64,000 nucleotides of DNA, taken from the NCBI GenBank assembly GCA_016223135.1, contig JACRPQ010000002.1, positions 1-64,000 of the forward strand, given 5' to 3'. Numbering within the stretch: position 1 is the stretch's first letter; every line of letters starts with the position of its first letter. The position numbers and the translations under genes are program-made. Under the pieces are notes generated by a model that had not been told where the DNA came from, ran no database searches, and worked only from the letters and a program-made list of their open reading frames with translations. This document shows, one piece after another, positions 61,634 to 64,000 of the stretch. This DNA comes from Chloroflexota bacterium. Its GTDB lineage: Bacteria > Chloroflexota > Anaerolineae > Anaerolineales > Villigracilaceae.

Positions 61634-63298
61634 TTAACTTGCGCCGCCCACCGGCGCGCCCGAATCGGAAGTTGCCCAAAACAGGTGCTGTAAGCCGACG
61701 TTGATGGCGGTCTTCGTCGTCGCCCAGTCGTAGGTCAACATTTTCAGATAAGTCAACATGGGACCCGGGCGGAATGCCCATTCGCGGAAGGCGCGTTTCT
61801 GCCAGTAGAGCAGTTTTTCGGCAGGCAGGTTGGGATAATCCAGCACGGTGCCTTTGTCCATGTCCACCTGTTCCCAGCGGGTGCCGGGGCGGAACCATTT
61901 GTTCTCGACTACTTCAAAGAAGAACGGCGTGCCGGGATACGGCGCAGCGACGTGGAAGAGGGCGATGTCGAGCGGCAGTTTCTTGGCAAAGTCAATCGTC
62001 TGACGGATGGTTTCTTCCGTCTCGCCGGGCAAGCCGATGATGAAGTAGCCCCAGTTCATGATGCCGGCGTTCTTTGCCCAGCGCAGGGCGCGCTCGGCTT
62101 TATCGGGGTAGGCGCCCTTGCGGGCATGTTTGAGGATTTGCTCATTGCCGCTTTCAATGCCCCACGAGATGAGGCGGCAGCCGGCTTTGCCCATCAAGTT
62201 CAGCATTTCCTCATCCACAAAGTCCACGCGGCTGTTGCAGGTCCATTTGATTTTGATGTCCTCTTCGATCATGAGTTTGCACAGTTCGATGACCTGGTCG
62301 CGGTTGACGGTGAACAGGTCGGCGTACATGTGGATGTTGTGGATGCCGAGTTTTTTCAACTGCCACAACTCTTCCATGATGAGTTTGGGCGAGCGGATGC
62401 GGGTGGAATACTGGTAACTGACGTGCTTGATACAGTAGGTGCAGCCCGCCGGACAGCCGCGGCTGGTGACGATGAAGGTGAACGGTCCCTTGATGTAGGG
62501 CATGCGATATTTCTGCAGGGGCAGAAGTTCGTGCATGGGGATGGGCATATCATCGAGGTCGGCGACGAAGGGACGCGGGAAGTTCAGTATGATTTCATCG
62601 CCCTTACGCCAGGCAATGCCCTTGATGCCGTGCATGTTGACCGTGCCGTCCTCGTTCAGGGAAGGCTTGTAGGAGGGATCGGTCTTCTCGAACATCTTCT
62701 GGATGTGCGGCGAGCGCTGGTCGAATTTGCCTTCGAGGTGATCGAGCAGGTCGCGGATGGTGAGGTCGGGTTCGCCGACCAGGGCAAAGTCGAGGCTGGG
62801 ATAGGGGCGCATCGTTTCGACGGGGATGGGGGTGATGTGCGTGCCAAAGGCAATGGTCTTTGCGCCGCGGGCATGCGCCAGGAAACAGCCATACATGTCG
62901 TTTTCGAGGGTGGGCGCGGTCAGCTGGGTCAGGTAATATTTGGGCTGGTATTTATCGAGCAGTTTTGTAAATTCGGGCCAGCCCATGCGCTCGGCGTTGC
63001 AGTCCACCACTTTGACCTTATACACGGGGTGCAGGAGCGCTGCCATTTGCGCCAGCGAAACCTGGGGCCAGACCATGTTCTCGCGGGTGCGGCGTCCCAC
63101 GCGGTGCTGGGTGCGAATCCAGAGTCCGCCGTCGGGGGTGGGAGGGTTGACGAGCATGATGTCCACCGCGTCGGGGGAGCGAGGCGCGGCGAGAAGTCCG
63201 TTGCGGACGATGGCGTCGGCGTTGGGGAAATCCACCATGCGCAGTTTGGGGGTCAGCCGGCTGCCCATGTTGACGGATTGGGGGTCGTTCGTTGTCAT
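61634..63298 (-). CDS. B12-binding-domain radical SAM protein
   Basis: 554 residues. About 45-190 is a cobalamin-binding-like Rossmann domain (VDIMLVNPPTPDGG...QVSLAQMAALL), then the radical SAM core with Cys282, Cys286 and Cys289 in SRGCPAGCTYCIK, and SWGIESGNEQILK and MNWGYFIIGLPGET typical of this class. The enzyme uses a [4Fe-4S] cluster and S-adenosylmethionine; members act as methylases or rearrange carbon skeletons, often on lipids or sugars. The Shine-Dalgarno AAGGAGA is ideal. Position between surface-glycan genes suggests a modification of the lipid or glycan; the substrate is unknown. Confidence 0.9.
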   Translation of the reverse strand: MTTNDPQSVNMGSRLTPKLRMVDFPNADAIVRNGLLAAPRSPDAVDIMLVNPPTPDGGLWIRTQHRVGRRTRENMVWPQVSLAQMAALLHPVYKVKVVDCNAERMGWPEFTKLLDKYQPKYYLTQLTAPTLENDMYGCFLAHARGAKTIAFGTHITPIPVETMRPYPSLDFALVGEPDLTIRDLLDHLEGKFDQRSPHIQKMFEKTDPSYKPSLNEDGTVNMHGIKGIAWRKGDEIILNFPRPFVADLDDMPIPMHELLPLQKYRMPYIKGPFTFIVTSRGCPAGCTYCIKHVSYQYSTRIRSPKLIMEELWQLKKLGIHNIHMYADLFTVNRDQVIELCKLMIEEDIKIKWTCNSRVDFVDEEMLNLMGKAGCRLISWGIESGNEQILKHARKGAYPDKAERALRWAKNAGIMNWGYFIIGLPGETEETIRQTIDFAKKLPLDIALFHVAAPYPGTPFFFEVVENKWFRPGTRWEQVDMDKGTVLDYPNLPAEKLLYWQKRAFREWAFRPGPMLTYLKMLTYDWATTKTAINVGLQHLFWATSDSGAPVGGAS

Positions 63299-63361
63299 TG
63301 TATTATCTCCTTCTTACACTAACTTACACTAAAGTTTTCCGCAGCCATTCACGCAGAAAGA

Positions 63362-63386
63362 CGGCGTTAGAGCACGCCGGTTATGC
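63362..63386. repeat. AGAG-family hairpin upstream of the radical SAM gene
   Basis: CGGCGT (63362-63367) pairs with ACGCCG (63374-63379) around TAGAGC, followed by GTTATGCG, a variant of the usual TTACGC tail. It lies between the end of the GT2 gene at 63416 and the start of the radical SAM gene. Confidence 0.55.
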
Positions 63387-63415
63387 GTCTGGCGCAACCG
63401 ATATACGGTTTACGA

Positions 63416-64000
63416 TTATGCGAGACCCATGTCGTGCTTTGTGCGGATCTCGCGCTGGCTAAGTTCTTCGAGGATGCGCAGCAACAGCCAGTAAATAAAC
63501 AGTTGAATGCCTGCCAAAAAGAGCATGGCGCTCCCCAGCAGGTAAAACCACAGGCGGTCAATCTTCCAGCCGTTCATACCCAGCAGGAATGAGACCACCG
63601 CCACCAGCAAACCGAGCAGCATGGAGCCTCCGCCCATCCAGCCGAATTGCTGGTCGAGGGGCGTCTTGAAGATAGGCTTGCCGAACAATCCCTGGCGGAT
63701 GGGGCGTTTGTAGAATAACGATACCAGATAGTTGAAGGTTACGCCCAACGCAAAGATGTTCAAGCCGGCGATGGATGAGACCATGGCGGTGAACAATGCC
63801 AGCACGCCCCAGGGTCCGAGTGTGGTCACACCGTTGAGGCGGATGATCAGCAGACCGAGGAAGATCAGCCCGGCAATGCCAATGCCGCCCAACCCCACCA
63901 GCCCGAGGATGCGCACGGGATTGTAGGACAAGGCTGTCCACACCATGCTTTGCAGGAAGATTTGCCCGTCGCGGATGACGCTCAGTTTGGAGCGCCCCAC
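63416..64000 (-). CDS. Membrane GT2-family glycosyltransferase, C-terminal part (cut by window edge)
   Basis: 194 residues are visible and the gene continues past the right edge. GRSKLSVIRDGQIFLQSMVWTALSYNPVRI at the visible start is the post-catalytic segment of DPM1/GtrB-like GT2s. Four to five membrane helices follow (about 32-55, 62-86, 122-144, 152-173), then a short charged cytoplasmic end. Such proteins attach a sugar to undecaprenyl phosphate. The catalytic GT-A domain lies outside the window. Confidence 0.8.
   Translation of the reverse strand: MGRSKLSVIRDGQIFLQSMVWTALSYNPVRILGLVGLGGIGIAGLIFLGLLIIRLNGVTTLGPWGVLALFTAMVSSIAGLNIFALGVTFNYLVSLFYKRPIRQGLFGKPIFKTPLDQQFGWMGGGSMLLGLLVAVVSFLLGMNGWKIDRLWFYLLGSAMLFLAGIQLFIYWLLLRILEELSQREIRTKHDMGLA

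Noticed and set aside
1-64000. CRISPR array, tRNA, rRNA, intact insertion sequence or phage genes
   Set aside because: I found no evenly spaced direct repeats, no cloverleaf or conserved rRNA stretch, and no transposase, integrase or structural phage gene.

Overview
The window reads as one long accessory region for making, exporting and modifying cell-surface glycans. Nearly all of the roughly 46 genes lie on the minus strand, so transcription runs from high to low coordinates. I see no rRNA, tRNA, CRISPR array, phage gene or intact transposase. Gene content suggests an Anaerolineae-like member of the Chloroflexota: many GT-C membrane glycosyltransferases, Tat-exported glycan enzymes, extracellular beta-propellers on Thr/Pro linkers with a C-terminal membrane helix, GC-rich genes, and intergenic gaps full of palindromic repeats. 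That placement is inference; there is no marker gene here.

Layout, left to right. 1-4.3 kb: the start of one exported protein and a 1074-residue exported beta-helix/repeat protein. 4.4-9.1 kb: a tight operon of Gfo/Idh dehydrogenase, GT2, hexapeptide acyltransferase, DegT aminotransferase and GT4, the set expected for a 3-acetamido (2,3-diacetamido) sugar nucleotide. 9.5-25 kb: exported or membrane enzymes (a Tat GH38-like hydrolase, two GT-C proteins, a Tat deacetylase-like protein, two membrane sulfatase-fold proteins with Thr at the nucleophile position, a small and a full alkaline-phosphatase-superfamily protein, a small membrane protein and a sulfotransferase). 25-31.9 kb: FAD oxidoreductase, UDP-HexNAc 2-epimerase, GT87-like protein, phosphopentomutase and another GT-C protein. 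32-37.8 kb: two GT4s, a GT2, a nucleotidyltransferase and an O-antigen-ligase-like protein. 38.2-38.9 kb: a PIN toxin with its small partner. 38.9-49.2 kb: four GT4s, two GT2s with helical tails, and a Wzm/Wzt ABC exporter. 49.5-55.5 kb: ATP-grasp ligase, GT2 and two asparagine-synthase-like genes, one of them broken. 55.5-64 kb: two beta-propeller proteins, a second ligase/polymerase with TPR tail, a B12/radical-SAM protein and the C-terminal part of a membrane GT2.

How they may work together: sugar nucleotides are made by the 3-amino-sugar operon, the 2-epimerase and the nucleotidyltransferase. The GT2/GT4 enzymes assemble chains in the cytoplasm, and Wzm/Wzt exports them after recognition by the Wzt C-terminal domain. 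The Wzy/WaaL-like proteins and GT-C enzymes act on the outer face of the membrane. The sulfotransferase, alkaline-phosphatase-superfamily enzymes, deacetylase, and ATP-grasp/asparagine-synthase-like ligases would decorate the product.

The most unusual content is between the genes: several families of roughly 90-140 bp palindromic, MITE-like elements. Many have visible target-site duplications of 6, 7-8 or 9 bp, and some are inserted inside one another. A separate family of tiny hairpins has covarying stems around an AGAG loop and a TACGC tail, and repeatedly supplies the stop codon of the adjacent gene.
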